Assembly (NCBI RefSeq): GCF_003345355.1
Contig: NZ_QQNB01000001.1
Span: forward strand, 1,054,001 to 1,118,000
Origin: Sphingomonas aracearum
GTDB lineage: Bacteria; Pseudomonadota; Alphaproteobacteria; Sphingomonadales; Sphingomonadaceae
Length of the DNA: 64,000 nucleotides
Direction: 5' to 3'
The translations under genes and the position numbers were made by a program. Below the pieces are notes generated by a model. The model was given only the letters and a program-made list of their open reading frames with translations. It was not told the DNA's origin and ran no database searches. This document shows positions 55,362-63,992 of this stretch, piece by piece; the first letter of the stretch is position 1, and every line of letters starts with the position of its first letter.

Positions 55362-55903
55362 TCAGTTCTTCGCGGCGGCCGCGAAATAGGCCTTCACCGC
55401 GCGCGTGCCGTGGCCGACCTGGTCGATGGCGGCCTGCAACTGTGCCCGGTCGACGCCGAACTTCTTGGTCCAGTACGCCACCTCGTGCGCCTGTGACAGG
55501 GCGATATGCGCCGCATCCCGCGCGCCGCGCACCGCCGGATTGTCCGACCGCGCCGCCTTGCGCTTGCGCGGGGCAGCGGCGCCGATCCCTTCCCGTCTGC
55601 CGCCGACTTGCGCCCGCCGGAGGCTTTCGCGGTCCCTTTCGCAGCATTGCCCTTGCGACCGCCGCGTGCGCCCCGCCCGGCGCTTTCGCGGCCGCGGGCG
55701 CTCAGCAACGCGGCGACGCCTGCACCGGCGGCCACCAGCGCCGCCACGCCGAGCACCACGCCGAAGGTCCGCTTGTCCCCGGCCGCGCCCTTGCCAGCGC
55801 CCTTGCTCTCGACCTTCACGGGAGCCGGGGACTTGGCGTGCGGCGCTTCCTTCAACGGAAAGGGCGACTGGTTGCCCTGCGGGACGGGTGGCTCATGGCT
55901 CAT
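55362..55903 (-). pseudogene. DUF3606-containing protein gene with an apparent frameshift
   Basis: The first part (MSHEPPVPQGNQSPFPLKEA) leads to a membrane segment (RTFGVVLGVAALVAAGAGVAAL) and a Lys/Arg/Gly/Ala-rich stretch. In a different frame the 3' part encodes SDNPAVRGARDAAHIALSQAHEVAYWTKKFGVDRAQLQAAIDQVG, a DUF3606-type domain, and stops at 55362. The two frames meet near 55573-55590 in GC-rich sequence; the total length is one base short of a whole number of codons. No good start codon exists for the DUF3606 part alone. It lies antisense between the tRNA and secE. Confidence 0.6.
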
Positions 55904-56143
55904 GATTGTCTCCTCGATGGAAGCGCCGGCGTCGCCGCACCGGCTTCGGCACGCTTCTGAAACGAGTTGCCGGCGGCCACGTTCCGCCGCCTGCGGCCGT
56001 GCCCCCGGCACCCGGCTTGCAATGCGCCGCCGCTCCCGCTATCTCCGGCGCCAATCCGACATCGAGAATGGGTTGAGCCGCTTCGCAGAGCGGGCAGCGG
56101 ACCCGTGCCCGGTAGTTGGCGACCATTCGTGAAGGCGAGCAAC

Positions 56144-56341
56144 GTGGCGAAGACGACCCCGACCGAGTTCATCCGTCAGGTACAGGCCGAAACCAAGAAG
56201 GTCGTGTGGCCGACCTGGAAGGAAACCTGGATGACGGCGGTGATGGTCACCATCATGACCACCATCCTGGCGCTGTTCTTCCTGCTGGTCGATTCGGCGT
56301 TCGAGGCGCTCGTCCAGTTCCTGCTGTCGCTGGCCAAGTAA
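56144..56341 (+). CDS. secE: protein translocase subunit SecE
   Basis: A 65-residue SecE of the short, single-helix type. The family block PTEFIRQVQAETKKVVWPTWKET is followed by one membrane helix (TAVMVTIMTTILALFFLLVDSAF). The GTG at 56144 gives the usual VAKTTP start; an upstream GTG at 56129 would add five residues. With SecY and SecG it forms the export channel. It lies 18 bases before nusG. Confidence 0.93.
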   Translation: MAKTTPTEFIRQVQAETKKVVWPTWKETWMTAVMVTIMTTILALFFLLVDSAFEALVQFLLSLAK

Positions 56342-56359
56342 AAGAGAGACGCGAAGACA

Positions 56360-56896
56360 ATGGCGCGCTGGTACATCATTCACGCTTATTCCGGCTTCGA
56401 GGGCAAGGTCCGCGACGCGATCATGGCGGAGGCGACCCGCCTGGGCCTGGAGCAGCTCGTCGAGCAGATCGAGGTGCCCACCGAGACCGTGACCGAGGCG
56501 CGCCGCGGCAAGAAGATCTCGGTCGAGCGCAAGTTCATGCCGGGCTATGTGCTCGCCAAGCTGAGCATGAACGACGACGTCTACCACCTCGTCAAGAACA
56601 CGCCCAAGGTGACCGGCTTCCTGGGCGCGATGGGCAAGCCGCAGGCGATCAGCGAGGCGGAGGCCGCGCGCATGCTCCAGTCCAAGGAGGAAACCGCCGC
56701 GGCGCCCAAGACCAAGGTCAAGGTCGATTACGAGATCGGCGACTCGGTCAAGGTGCTGGACGGTCCGTTCGCCAGCTTCAACGGCCTGGTGGAGGAGCTG
56801 GACTTCGACAAGTCGAAGGTGAAGGTCTCCGTGTCCATCTTCGGTCGCGCGACGCCGGTCGAGCTGGATTTCGAGCAGGTCGAGCGCTCGAAGTAA
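56360..56896 (+). CDS. nusG: transcription termination/antitermination factor NusG
   Basis: A 178-residue NusG. The N-terminal domain starts MARWYIIHAYSGFEGKVRDAI and has RKFMPGYVLAKLSMNDDVYHLVKNTPKVTGFLG. The KOW domain is DSVKVLDGPFASFNGLVEELDFDKSKVKVSVSIFGR. NusG binds RNA polymerase and Rho and couples transcription to translation. A 9-bp hairpin overlaps the stop codon. Confidence 0.96.
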   Translation: MARWYIIHAYSGFEGKVRDAIMAEATRLGLEQLVEQIEVPTETVTEARRGKKISVERKFMPGYVLAKLSMNDDVYHLVKNTPKVTGFLGAMGKPQAISEAEAARMLQSKEETAAAPKTKVKVDYEIGDSVKVLDGPFASFNGLVEELDFDKSKVKVSVSIFGRATPVELDFEQVERSK

Positions 56897-56911
56897 GCCT
56901 TCGGCTTACTT
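56891..56911 (+). terminator. hairpin at the nusG stop codon
   Basis: AAGTAAGCC and GGCTTACTT form a perfect 9-bp stem with a TTC loop; the stop codon TAA is in the left arm. No T run follows, so it may be attenuating or mRNA-stabilising rather than terminating. More short repeats follow to 57060, where no gene is seen on this strand. Confidence 0.4.
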
Positions 56912-57061
56912 CGCAAGCGAAGCGACGCGAGCGCAAAGCGAAACCGGCCGGCCGGTCGCCCATGCGACCCGACCGACGACGCGGCTTTGCCGCGGCGGCT
57001 CGCCAGTCTGTTCTTCGACTTCGCTCGGGACGAACGGACGGAGGCGAGAGCGGTCTCGCCC

Positions 57062-57601
57062 TCACGGCACCGCCACCGGCTGCTGCATCACGCGCGGATA
57101 CGCCCGCAGCGCCGCGCGCGCGAGCCCCGGCGCCAGCACGCCCGGTGTGTCGCCGGCACTGCCTTCCGCCTTCACCGACACGGCCTCGCCGCGCCATACA
57201 TTCCGGGTACTGCCGCGCGGGGAAATCTCGATCACCAGTTCGGTGACGAACAGCGTGCGCAGCGCCTTCTTGCCGGTGGGCAACGCCACCTGCACGCCGC
57301 CGCCCCAGTTCCCCAGCGCCGCCGTCGGCCCGCTCCTGCCGACCGGGCCGGTGACGATGCCCCTGGGCGTCCGGATCAAGGTCATCCGCGCGACATACCT
57401 GCCCTGCCCGTGCGGCAGCGCCAGGAAGCCGTTTTCCAGCAGCGCGGCCGACACCGCCTCGGCAAAGGCCTCCCGCGTGTCCGGCGGGGCGGCGGCGGCC
57501 GGCAGCGGCTCCACCGTGATCGTTCCATGCCCTTCCTGCGCATGCGCCGGCAGCGCCAGCGCAAGCGCGCACATCACCCCGGTTCCCACCCACGCCCGCA
57601 T
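57062..57601 (-). CDS. secreted protein of unknown function, 179 residues
   Basis: An exported protein that I do not recognise. The signal peptide (MRAWVGTGVMCALALALPAHA) is followed by GTITVEPLP and a domain beginning REAFAEAVSAALLENGFLALPHGQGRYVARMTLIRTPRG, with further strand-like repeats up to VFVTEL-type segments and a helix at the end (LARAALRAYP). It may belong to a DUF4136-like periplasmic fold, but I cannot tell. It is read antisense between nusG and rplK. Confidence 0.6.
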   Translation of the reverse strand: MRAWVGTGVMCALALALPAHAQEGHGTITVEPLPAAAAPPDTREAFAEAVSAALLENGFLALPHGQGRYVARMTLIRTPRGIVTGPVGRSGPTAALGNWGGGVQVALPTGKKALRTLFVTELVIEISPRGSTRNVWRGEAVSVKAEGSAGDTPGVLAPGLARAALRAYPRVMQQPVAVP

Positions 57602-57704
57602 GTTCTTGCCTCCCGCGCGCTCATCGGCTATGCGCGCCGGCTTCCAACGCCCGAAACGATGGAAAGACGCGGGAGAACCCTCGGGTTCGTCCGAACCGCT
57701 AAAC

Positions 57705-57733
57705 TTGAACCGGTTGTGCCCTTAGCCGGGTAT
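57705..57733 (+). promoter_or_regulatory. possible promoter of rplK-rplA
   Basis: TTGAAC at 57705-57710 is followed after 17 bases by GGGTAT at 57728-57733, then the leader of rplK (ATG at 57756). The hairpin GGTTCG/CGAACC lies just upstream. The -10 match is weak. A separate promoter is needed because an antisense gene lies between nusG and rplK. Confidence 0.35.
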
Positions 57734-57755
57734 GGCCGCAACAGAGTGAGTTGCA

Positions 57756-58187
57756 ATGGCAAAGAAGATCACAGGCTATATCAAGCTGCAGGTGCCCGCG
57801 GGCGCCGCCAACCCGTCGCCGCCGATCGGCCCTGCTCTGGGTCAGCGCGGCGTGAACATCATGGAATTCTGCAAGGCGTTCAACGCGTCGACCGGCGACC
57901 TGGAGAAGGGCTCGCCCATCCCCACCGTCATCACCGTCTATGCCGACCGTTCGTTCTCGTTCGAGACGAAGACGCCGCCGGCCACCTTCCTCATCAAGAA
58001 GGCGGTGAACCTGAAGTCGGGTTCCAAGGAGCCGGGCAAGACCTCGGCCGGAACCATCAAGCGCTCGCAGCTGTCGGAAATCGCGCAGGTCAAGATGAAG
58101 GACCTGAACGCCAACGACATCGACGCGGCAACGAAGATCATCGAAGGCTCCGCTCGCGCGATGGGCCTCCAGGTTGTGGAGGGCTGA
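57756..58187 (+). CDS. rplK: 50S ribosomal protein L11
   Basis: A 143-residue L11, beginning [44 protein letters not shown]. The C-terminal RNA-binding domain has [12 protein letters not shown] and [13 protein letters not shown]. It binds the GTPase-associated region of 23S rRNA. It lies 4 bases before rplA. Confidence 0.97.
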   Translation: MAKKITGYIKLQVPAGAANPSPPIGPALGQRGVNIMEFCKAFNASTGDLEKGSPIPTVITVYADRSFSFETKTPPATFLIKKAVNLKSGSKEPGKTSAGTIKRSQLSEIAQVKMKDLNANDIDAATKIIEGSARAMGLQVVEG

Positions 58188-58191
58188 TCCG

Positions 58192-58890
58192 ATGGCCAAG
58201 CTGACCAAGAAGCAGAAGAACCTCGCCACCGCGGTTGACCGCGAGAAGCTGTACGGCGTGTCGGAGGCGATCAGCCTTGCCAAGGCGAACGCGACCTCCA
58301 AGTTCGACGAGACCATCGAGGTTGCGCTGAACCTGGGCGTCGATCCACGCCACGCCGACCAGATGGTCCGCGGCGTCGTCACCCTGCCCAAGGGCACCGG
58401 CAAGACGGTGCGCGTGGGCGTGTTCGCCAAGGGCGCCAAGGCCGACGAGGCCCGCGCGGCGGGTGCCGACGTGGTCGGTGCCGAGGACCTGATGGAGACG
58501 ATCCAGGGCGGCACGATCGATTTCGACCGCTGCATCGCGACGCCGGACATGATGGGCGTCGTCGGTCGGCTGGGCAAGGTGCTGGGTCCCAAGGGCCTGA
58601 TGCCGAACCCCAAGCTCGGCACCGTGACGATGAATGTCGCCGAGGCGGTGAAGGCGGCCAAGGGCGGCCAGATCGAATATCGCGTCGAGAAGGCGGGCAT
58701 CATCCACGCCGGCATCGGCAAGGCGAGCTTCGGCGCCGAGGACCTGCGCGCGAACTTCGACGCGCTGGTCGACGCGGTGGTCAAGGCCAAGCCGTCGGGC
58801 GCCAAGGGCAAGTATGTCCGCAAGGTCGCCGTGTCGTCCACGATGGGCGCCGGCATCAAGGTGGACACCGCCGAGGTCGCCGGAGCCTAA
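58192..58890 (+). CDS. rplA: 50S ribosomal protein L1
   Basis: A 232-residue L1 with [64 protein letters not shown] and a matching C-terminal end. L1 forms the mobile stalk of the ribosome and can repress its own operon by binding mRNA. The ATG at 58192 gives the standard [10 protein letters not shown] start. A 9-bp hairpin (58895-58923) and then a terminator follow. Confidence 0.97.
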   Translation: MAKLTKKQKNLATAVDREKLYGVSEAISLAKANATSKFDETIEVALNLGVDPRHADQMVRGVVTLPKGTGKTVRVGVFAKGAKADEARAAGADVVGAEDLMETIQGGTIDFDRCIATPDMMGVVGRLGKVLGPKGLMPNPKLGTVTMNVAEAVKAAKGGQIEYRVEKAGIIHAGIGKASFGAEDLRANFDALVDAVVKAKPSGAKGKYVRKVAVSSTMGAGIKVDTAEVAGA

Positions 58891-59000
58891 CGGCTCCGCG
58901 CCCGCGCGAAGCGAGGGCGCGGACCGAGGCCGGCCAGCGCGGCTCGGGGCCGCGTCTGACGTCACGGGGTTCAGCCCCGTGACGGCCGCCAAGCACAAGA

Positions 59001-59029
59001 GGCCGGGGGAGCGATCCTCCGGCCTTTTT
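59001..59029 (+). terminator. rho-independent terminator of rplK-rplA
   Basis: GGCCGGGGGA at 59001-59010 pairs with TCCTCCGGCC at 59015-59024 and is followed by TTTTT. The intervening region 58891-59000 holds another GC-rich hairpin but no gene. Confidence 0.85.
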
Positions 59030-59152
59030 GCACACCTGATCCAAAGCTCCGCGCAGTTCGCCGCCGCGAACGCGAAGATGTCGTCGCCAGCGTGGCGACT
59101 TGCCAAGGCAGCGCCGCTCGTTAAGCCTCTTGCGACTTGCAGGGGGAGCACC

Positions 59153-59974
59153 ATGGTTTCGGCAATCGTCGCATTGATCCTGGCCACAGCCACGCAGCAG
59201 GCCGACGCCAGGCCTCCCGCCCCGGCCCCTTCCGCGACGAACGCGCCTTCCGACGAGCAGCGTATCGCCCAATCCGCCAGTCTCGGCCGCTTGCTCTACA
59301 CCTTCGATCGCGCGGCCTGGGTCAGCTCGGACGCGTTGACGGACACCGTTCCCAAGGATCGATTGACCGGCATCGGCGGCTATGTCGTCGAGCCATCGGA
59401 TGCCCAGACGTTGCGGGTCACCTATTATCGCGGGTCCGCCGCCGCCGCCCAGGCCTTTTTCGTGGCCGAGGTGCGGGAAGGCAAGGTCGTGCGCAAGGAA
59501 TTGCTGGCCACGCCCGTGGCGCTGACGGCGGCGCAGGTGAGGCTCGCGCGGGCACGAGAGGTGGCGGCGGACCGAGCCCGCGAGCGCTCGTACAAGCCAT
59601 GCACTCCGGTGCCCTTCAACACCGTCGTCCTGCCGTCGCGCGACGACGGCCCCGTCGCGGTCTACCTCCTGTCGGCGCAGCAGGATGCGAAAACCTATCC
59701 GATGGGCGGAAACTATCGCGTCATCGTGGGTCCGGACGGAAAAGTGCTCGCGTCCCGCCCGTACAGCGTGAGCTGCCTCAACCTGACGGTGCCGCAGCTA
59801 CCGGCAGGGGCAAAGCCGGTCGGGTTCATGGTCAATCACCTTCTCGACCCGGTGCCCACCGAATTGCACGTCCTTGCCTCCTACCATCTGCGCATGCCCG
59901 TGTTCGTGACCACGCCCGACAAGCGCAGCTGGCAGGTTCAGGGGAGCAGTATCCGGCAGGCCGCACCGAAATGA
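59153..59974 (+). CDS. secreted protein of unknown function, 273 residues
   Basis: A protein with a weak signal peptide (MVSAIVALILATATQ). The mature part has a helical region with charged repeats (ALTAAQVRLARAREVAADRARERS), then a beta-rich part from PCTPVPFNTVVLPSRDDGPVAVYLLSAQQ to YRVIVGPDGKVLASRPYSVSCL and a last stretch ending PVFVTTPDKRSWQVQG. Two cysteines (KPCTP and VSCLN) may pair. I do not recognise the family. The ATG follows AGGGGGAG. It is after the rplA terminator and has its own promoter region, not identified. Confidence 0.6.
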   Translation: MVSAIVALILATATQQADARPPAPAPSATNAPSDEQRIAQSASLGRLLYTFDRAAWVSSDALTDTVPKDRLTGIGGYVVEPSDAQTLRVTYYRGSAAAAQAFFVAEVREGKVVRKELLATPVALTAAQVRLARAREVAADRARERSYKPCTPVPFNTVVLPSRDDGPVAVYLLSAQQDAKTYPMGGNYRVIVGPDGKVLASRPYSVSCLNLTVPQLPAGAKPVGFMVNHLLDPVPTELHVLASYHLRMPVFVTTPDKRSWQVQGSSIRQAAPK

Positions 59975-60036
59975 TGGGTGCACACCTGTTGCGCACCTGC
60001 GCCGGCTACTGACCTGTCCGGCTCTGCTGACCGAGC

Positions 60037-60288
60037 CTACCGCCGCAACCGCGACGCCAGCAGCAGCCCCGCCCCCAGCTGCACCAGCCCATAAGCCCGC
60101 CGCCGCCCCGGCCGGCCGCCGAACGGCTTCACCAGCGCGTCCACGGCCTTCACCTCGGACCGCCACAGGCCGACATGCCGTTCGGGTTGCGTGATTCCCA
60201 GCAGCCCGTCGCCGATCATGAACAACGCCGCCATCTCCGCCGCGCGGCGAATGCCGATCGCCGCCCCGCTCTCGTTCGTGTCGCTCAT
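60037..60288 (-). CDS. small protein, 83 residues, unknown
   Basis: A short protein. A hydrophobic segment (MAALFMIGDGLLGI) near the middle and another at the C-terminus (AYGLVQLGAGLLLASRL) suggest a membrane-associated protein with basic ends. It is coupled to the alpha/beta hydrolase by a 4-base overlap and is the second gene of that operon. Unknown function. Confidence 0.5.
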   Translation of the reverse strand: MSDTNESGAAIGIRRAAEMAALFMIGDGLLGITQPERHVGLWRSEVKAVDALVKPFGGRPGRRRAYGLVQLGAGLLLASRLRR

Positions 60289-61391
60289 CGCCGTTCCTCC
60301 ACTGCCTCGATCAATGCCGCCCCAAAGCGCGCGGGGTCCTCGACCTGCGGCGCGTGGCCGAGTCCGGCGAGCCGCACCAGCCGCCCTTGGCGGAACGCCC
60401 GCGCCGCGCTCTCCGCCGCCTCCGGCACGGCGCGCACGTGCGCCCCTGCCGCTGCGGTGTTGCCGCGGAACGCCGTTTTGTCCTCCTGCCCGATCAGCAG
60501 CGTCACAGGCTGTCGCACCCGCGCCAGCTCGGCGGCGACCGGCTGCGTCTCGATCATCTCCGACAGCCGCGCCTGCGCCTCGCGCACCACGCCGCCATCC
60601 CCGCCCGCATATTGCCCGGCGAGCATCTGCACCCAGCGGTCGTAGGCCGGGCGCCAGGCCCCGTGATAATAGTTCTTCAGCTGATAGCCCCTGATCGTCG
60701 CCGCACTGGTCTTCGCCTCCTCGGCGCGGAGCTGCGCGAGACCGGCATAGGGCACGCCTTCGGCCAGCGTGTCGTTGAGGCCGAGCGGGTTGACCAGTGC
60801 GAGGCTCCGCACCTCCGCCGGCCAGAGCAGCGCATAGCGGATCGCCAGCACGCCGCCGGTGGAATGGCCGATCAGGGTCACCGGCCCGGCCCCCGCCTGG
60901 TGCAGCAGCTGCCGGGTGAGGCTCGCCAGCGCGGCGAAGCTGTACTGGAAGCCCGCCGGCTTGGACGACTTGCAGAACCCGACCTGGTCGGGCGCGATCA
61001 CCCGGTAGCCGCGCGCGGCCAGCGCCCGCGCCGTTTCCTCCCAGGTCACCGCGCAGAAATTCTTGCCGTGCAGCAGCACCAGGGTGCGGCCGTTGGCGCG
61101 GCCCTGCGGTGCAAAGTCGAGATAGGCCATGCGCAGGCCGTCGGCTTCGAACCAGCGAAGCTCCGGCGGGTAGGCGAAGCGCTCGAGATTGGCACCGAGC
61201 GGGATCGTCTGCGCGGCGGCTGGCGTGGCCAACAGCGCCGCGACTCCGAACGCCACCCCGGCCCCTCCGACGAAGCGCAGGACAGGCCCGTGCGGGGGTC
61301 CACGCCGCCGCCTACTCGAACGCCGGCGCGCTTGCGGGCCGGTGAATGGCGGAAAGGGTCCGGCAGGACGGGGAAAGGAGAACCAGCGCAT
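60285..61391 (-). CDS. alpha/beta hydrolase, exported or membrane-anchored
   Basis: A 368-residue alpha/beta hydrolase. A long basic and Pro-rich N-terminus precedes a hydrophobic segment (VLRFVGGAGVAFGVAALLATPAAAQ, about 37-61), probably a signal or anchor. The oxyanion block is LVLLHGKNFCAVTWEE, the nucleophile elbow is LIGHSTGGVLAI, the acid LLIGQEDKTAF, and the histidine AGLGHAPQVED. Substrate unknown. The true start may be nearer the hydrophobic segment, since the first 35 residues are low-complexity. It lies 66 bases after the PhoX-type gene. Confidence 0.8.
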   Translation of the reverse strand: MRWFSFPRPAGPFPPFTGPQARRRSSRRRRGPPHGPVLRFVGGAGVAFGVAALLATPAAAQTIPLGANLERFAYPPELRWFEADGLRMAYLDFAPQGRANGRTLVLLHGKNFCAVTWEETARALAARGYRVIAPDQVGFCKSSKPAGFQYSFAALASLTRQLLHQAGAGPVTLIGHSTGGVLAIRYALLWPAEVRSLALVNPLGLNDTLAEGVPYAGLAQLRAEEAKTSAATIRGYQLKNYYHGAWRPAYDRWVQMLAGQYAGGDGGVVREAQARLSEMIETQPVAAELARVRQPVTLLIGQEDKTAFRGNTAAAGAHVRAVPEAAESAARAFRQGRLVRLAGLGHAPQVEDPARFGAALIEAVEERR

Positions 61392-61406
61392 CCGCCCCCA
61401 ACGAAA

Positions 61407-61434
61407 CAGGACCGGGGATCGCTCCCCGGCCCTG
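61407..61434 (-). terminator. rho-independent-type terminator of the PhoX-type gene
   Basis: CCGGGGA and TCCCCGG, extended by CAGG/CCTG, form a strong hairpin 24 bases after the stop codon. On the leftward strand it is followed by TTTCGTT. It lies just upstream of the start of the alpha/beta hydrolase gene. Confidence 0.7.
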
Positions 61435-61457
61435 CTCCGTGACGAAGATCAAGCAGC

Positions 61458-63992
61458 TCAGACGCCGACGATGCCGCCGTCCGTGCGCGTGATGACGATG
61501 GTCGCCGAGCGCGGCCGGTTGGAGCCGGTGGTGGCGCCCGTCTGGGTGTAGGGCCAGCTGCTGGTGATGTTGGCCGGACCGCCATTTTCACCGGGGTGCT
61601 GGATGTTCACGAACAGCGAGCGGCCGTCCGGCGTCGAATGGATGCCGGTGATCTCGCATTCCTTCGGGCCGACCAGGAAGCGCTTCAGCTTGGCGCCCGG
61701 CGCCGCGCCGACACGGGTCTGCACCGTGCTGCGCGTGGTGGTGTTGGCCGGGGTGGTCAGGGTGTTGTTGATGGTGCGCGTGCCGCCGTCTCCCACCGTG
61801 CCCGGGATGGAGGCGAGCAGCATGCAGTTCGTCACGTCGGTATAGGCGCCGTCGTCCGTCTCGATCCACATCAGCGGCGTGGCCTGGCCGGTGGTGTTGC
61901 TCGGCAGGCCGAACCACAGGCCGTCCGGCGACGAGAAGTCGTTGTCGGCGGTCAGGCCCGAGATGTTGATGTTGGTCGCATCCAGGTCGGAGCCCGAACC
62001 GAAGGCATAGATGTCCCAGGTGAAGGCGGTCGCCTCCGTGGTGTCGCCGGTCTCGCGCAGGCGGATGATGTGGCCGTTGGCGTTGCCGCGGGTGGCCTGC
62101 GAGCTCGTGGGCGGATCGGCGTTGACGACGTCGCCCTGCGGCAGCTTGGGATCGGTGTACGCACGCGGGTTCGGCGCGTCGGTGGTGGCCGGCGTGCGCG
62201 AGCTGTTGTTGGTCAGCGTGCAGTACATCTCGCCGGTCACCGGGTTCACCGCGGTCCATTCCGGGCGGTCCATGCGGGTCGCGCCCAGGATGTCGGCGGC
62301 GAGGCGCGCGTTGATGAGCACGTCGGCCTGATCGGCGAACGGATAGACGCTGCTGCCGGACGTCAGGCCGTTCTGGCCGAACACCAGCGGCAGCCACTGG
62401 CCCGAGCCGTCGGCATTCAGCTTCGCCACGTAGAGCGTGCCCGCGTCGAGATACTTGTCGCCCACGGCCAGGCGATCGGTGCGCGTCGCATCGGCGGCGA
62501 CCCACGGCGTGTTCGACACGAACTTGTAGATATATTCGTTCTGCGCGTCGTCGCCCATGTAGAAGGCCGGGCGGACGCCGGCGACCATGCGGCCGTTCTG
62601 GCAGCCTTCATGGTTCATGCGGCCCAGCGCGGTGCGCTTGCGCGGGGTGGAGGCGGGATCGAACGGGTCGATCTCGACCACCCAGCCATACTGGAAGATC
62701 TCGTTGCGGAAATCCTGCGTGCCGTCGGCCGCGCCGGTGGCGGAGGCGGTGATGTTCCACTTGGCGAAGCGGGTGTCGGTGGCGTTGCTCGGCGTCACGG
62801 TGGTCCAGAAGTAATTGCCACCCGGGCTTCCCGAAGTTCCCGTGAGCGCAACTTCGGAGCGGCCGTAGCGGGCGAGCGAGACGTTCTGCTTGGCCAAGCC
62901 GTTCGCGGTGCGCACCGCGGCATCACCGGTGTTGCGACGGAAATAGCCTACCCAGTTTTCTTCGTTCGTCAGGTAGGTGTTCCACGGCATGGTGCCGTTG
63001 GCGCAGTTGTTGATCGTGCCGCGGCCGTCGGTGCCGGCGGGCGAGTAGACGGTGCGCAGCTGTGCATTGCCGCGCACCGGGCCGTTGAAGGTCATCGGCG
63101 TGTTCGGCGTGAAGCGGCGGTTGAGCGCGGAAGTCGGGTTGTACGCCCAGGTGCCGTTGGTGCGCGTGATCTCGATCACCGAGACGCCGTGGCACTCGAT
63201 CTCCTTGAGCGCTTCCGCTTCCGGGCGGGCAGTGCTGCCGCCGGTGGGGCCGTTGGGGTGCAGATAGCTCTGGTTGATGTTCTCGTGGTTGAGCACGAGG
63301 AGACCGCGCGTGCTGCTGGACGGGTCCGGCGTGTTGGCGCTGGCGGCGAGGCCGAAATAGCTCATGCCGTCGTGATGGTCGCCGGCGCGCTGCGCGAAAT
63401 TGGTGTCGCTGCCGTTGTTGGCAAAGGCGGCGACGCCCTGCGCGATCGGATCGCCGAGGCGATACAGCACGGTGACGTTGTAGCCGGTCGGCACGGTCAC
63501 CACGTCGGCCAGGTTCTTGGCGACGGCGGTGAAGGCGAGCACGGCCGGGCTGACGTTGACGGTGGTCGAGGCGTTGCCAGTGCCCACATCCCCGTTGCTG
63601 GTATAGGTGAACACCAGCGCAGTGGCGGTGCTGACCGCCGGCGCGGTGAAGGTGACGACGCCGGGCGTCGTGCTGGTCAGGGTGACGGTCGGGCCGCTGG
63701 TCTGCGTCCAGGTGCCGCCGCCGGCATTGCCGTTGACCGACGCGTTCAGCGTGACCGGCTGGCCGGAGCTTGCCGCCGTGGTGCCGCCCACGGTGACCGA
63801 CGCCACCGGCGGCGTGTTGTCATCCGAATCGTCGCCGCAGGCCGCCAGCAGCGAGCTGCCGAACACTGCCGTCGCCGCCGCGGAAACGCCGCCGCGCAGC
63901 GTCTGCCGGCGCGAATAGCGGCTGGCGATCAGGTCGTTGAGATGCGGCGAGTTGTTCGACCGGTTGGTGTCGATGTCGCCATCATCGTACAT
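61458..63992 (-). CDS. PhoX/DUF839-family phosphatase with an Ig-like insert, Tat-exported
   Basis: An 844-residue protein of the PhoX family of calcium- and iron-dependent alkaline phosphatases. A twin-arginine signal is SRRQTLRGG, followed by LLAACG. Residues about 60-155 are a Ser/Thr/Val-rich immunoglobulin-like domain (ASVTVGGTTAASSGQPVTL to STTVNVSPAVL) not part of the core. The propeller has HDGMSYFGL, LLVLNHENINQSYLHP, ECHGVSVIEI, TYLTNEENWVGYF, LGRMNHEGCQ and SPDGLWFG. The start lies 8 bases from the window end; an upstream start cannot be excluded. A phosphate-starvation role would suit the pit gene, but they are 24 kb apart. Confidence 0.88.
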   Translation of the reverse strand: MYDDGDIDTNRSNNSPHLNDLIASRYSRRQTLRGGVSAAATAVFGSSLLAACGDDSDDNTPPVASVTVGGTTAASSGQPVTLNASVNGNAGGGTWTQTSGPTVTLTSTTPGVVTFTAPAVSTATALVFTYTSNGDVGTGNASTTVNVSPAVLAFTAVAKNLADVVTVPTGYNVTVLYRLGDPIAQGVAAFANNGSDTNFAQRAGDHHDGMSYFGLAASANTPDPSSSTRGLLVLNHENINQSYLHPNGPTGGSTARPEAEALKEIECHGVSVIEITRTNGTWAYNPTSALNRRFTPNTPMTFNGPVRGNAQLRTVYSPAGTDGRGTINNCANGTMPWNTYLTNEENWVGYFRRNTGDAAVRTANGLAKQNVSLARYGRSEVALTGTSGSPGGNYFWTTVTPSNATDTRFAKWNITASATGAADGTQDFRNEIFQYGWVVEIDPFDPASTPRKRTALGRMNHEGCQNGRMVAGVRPAFYMGDDAQNEYIYKFVSNTPWVAADATRTDRLAVGDKYLDAGTLYVAKLNADGSGQWLPLVFGQNGLTSGSSVYPFADQADVLINARLAADILGATRMDRPEWTAVNPVTGEMYCTLTNNSSRTPATTDAPNPRAYTDPKLPQGDVVNADPPTSSQATRGNANGHIIRLRETGDTTEATAFTWDIYAFGSGSDLDATNINISGLTADNDFSSPDGLWFGLPSNTTGQATPLMWIETDDGAYTDVTNCMLLASIPGTVGDGGTRTINNTLTTPANTTTRSTVQTRVGAAPGAKLKRFLVGPKECEITGIHSTPDGRSLFVNIQHPGENGGPANITSSWPYTQTGATTGSNRPRSATIVITRTDGGIVGV

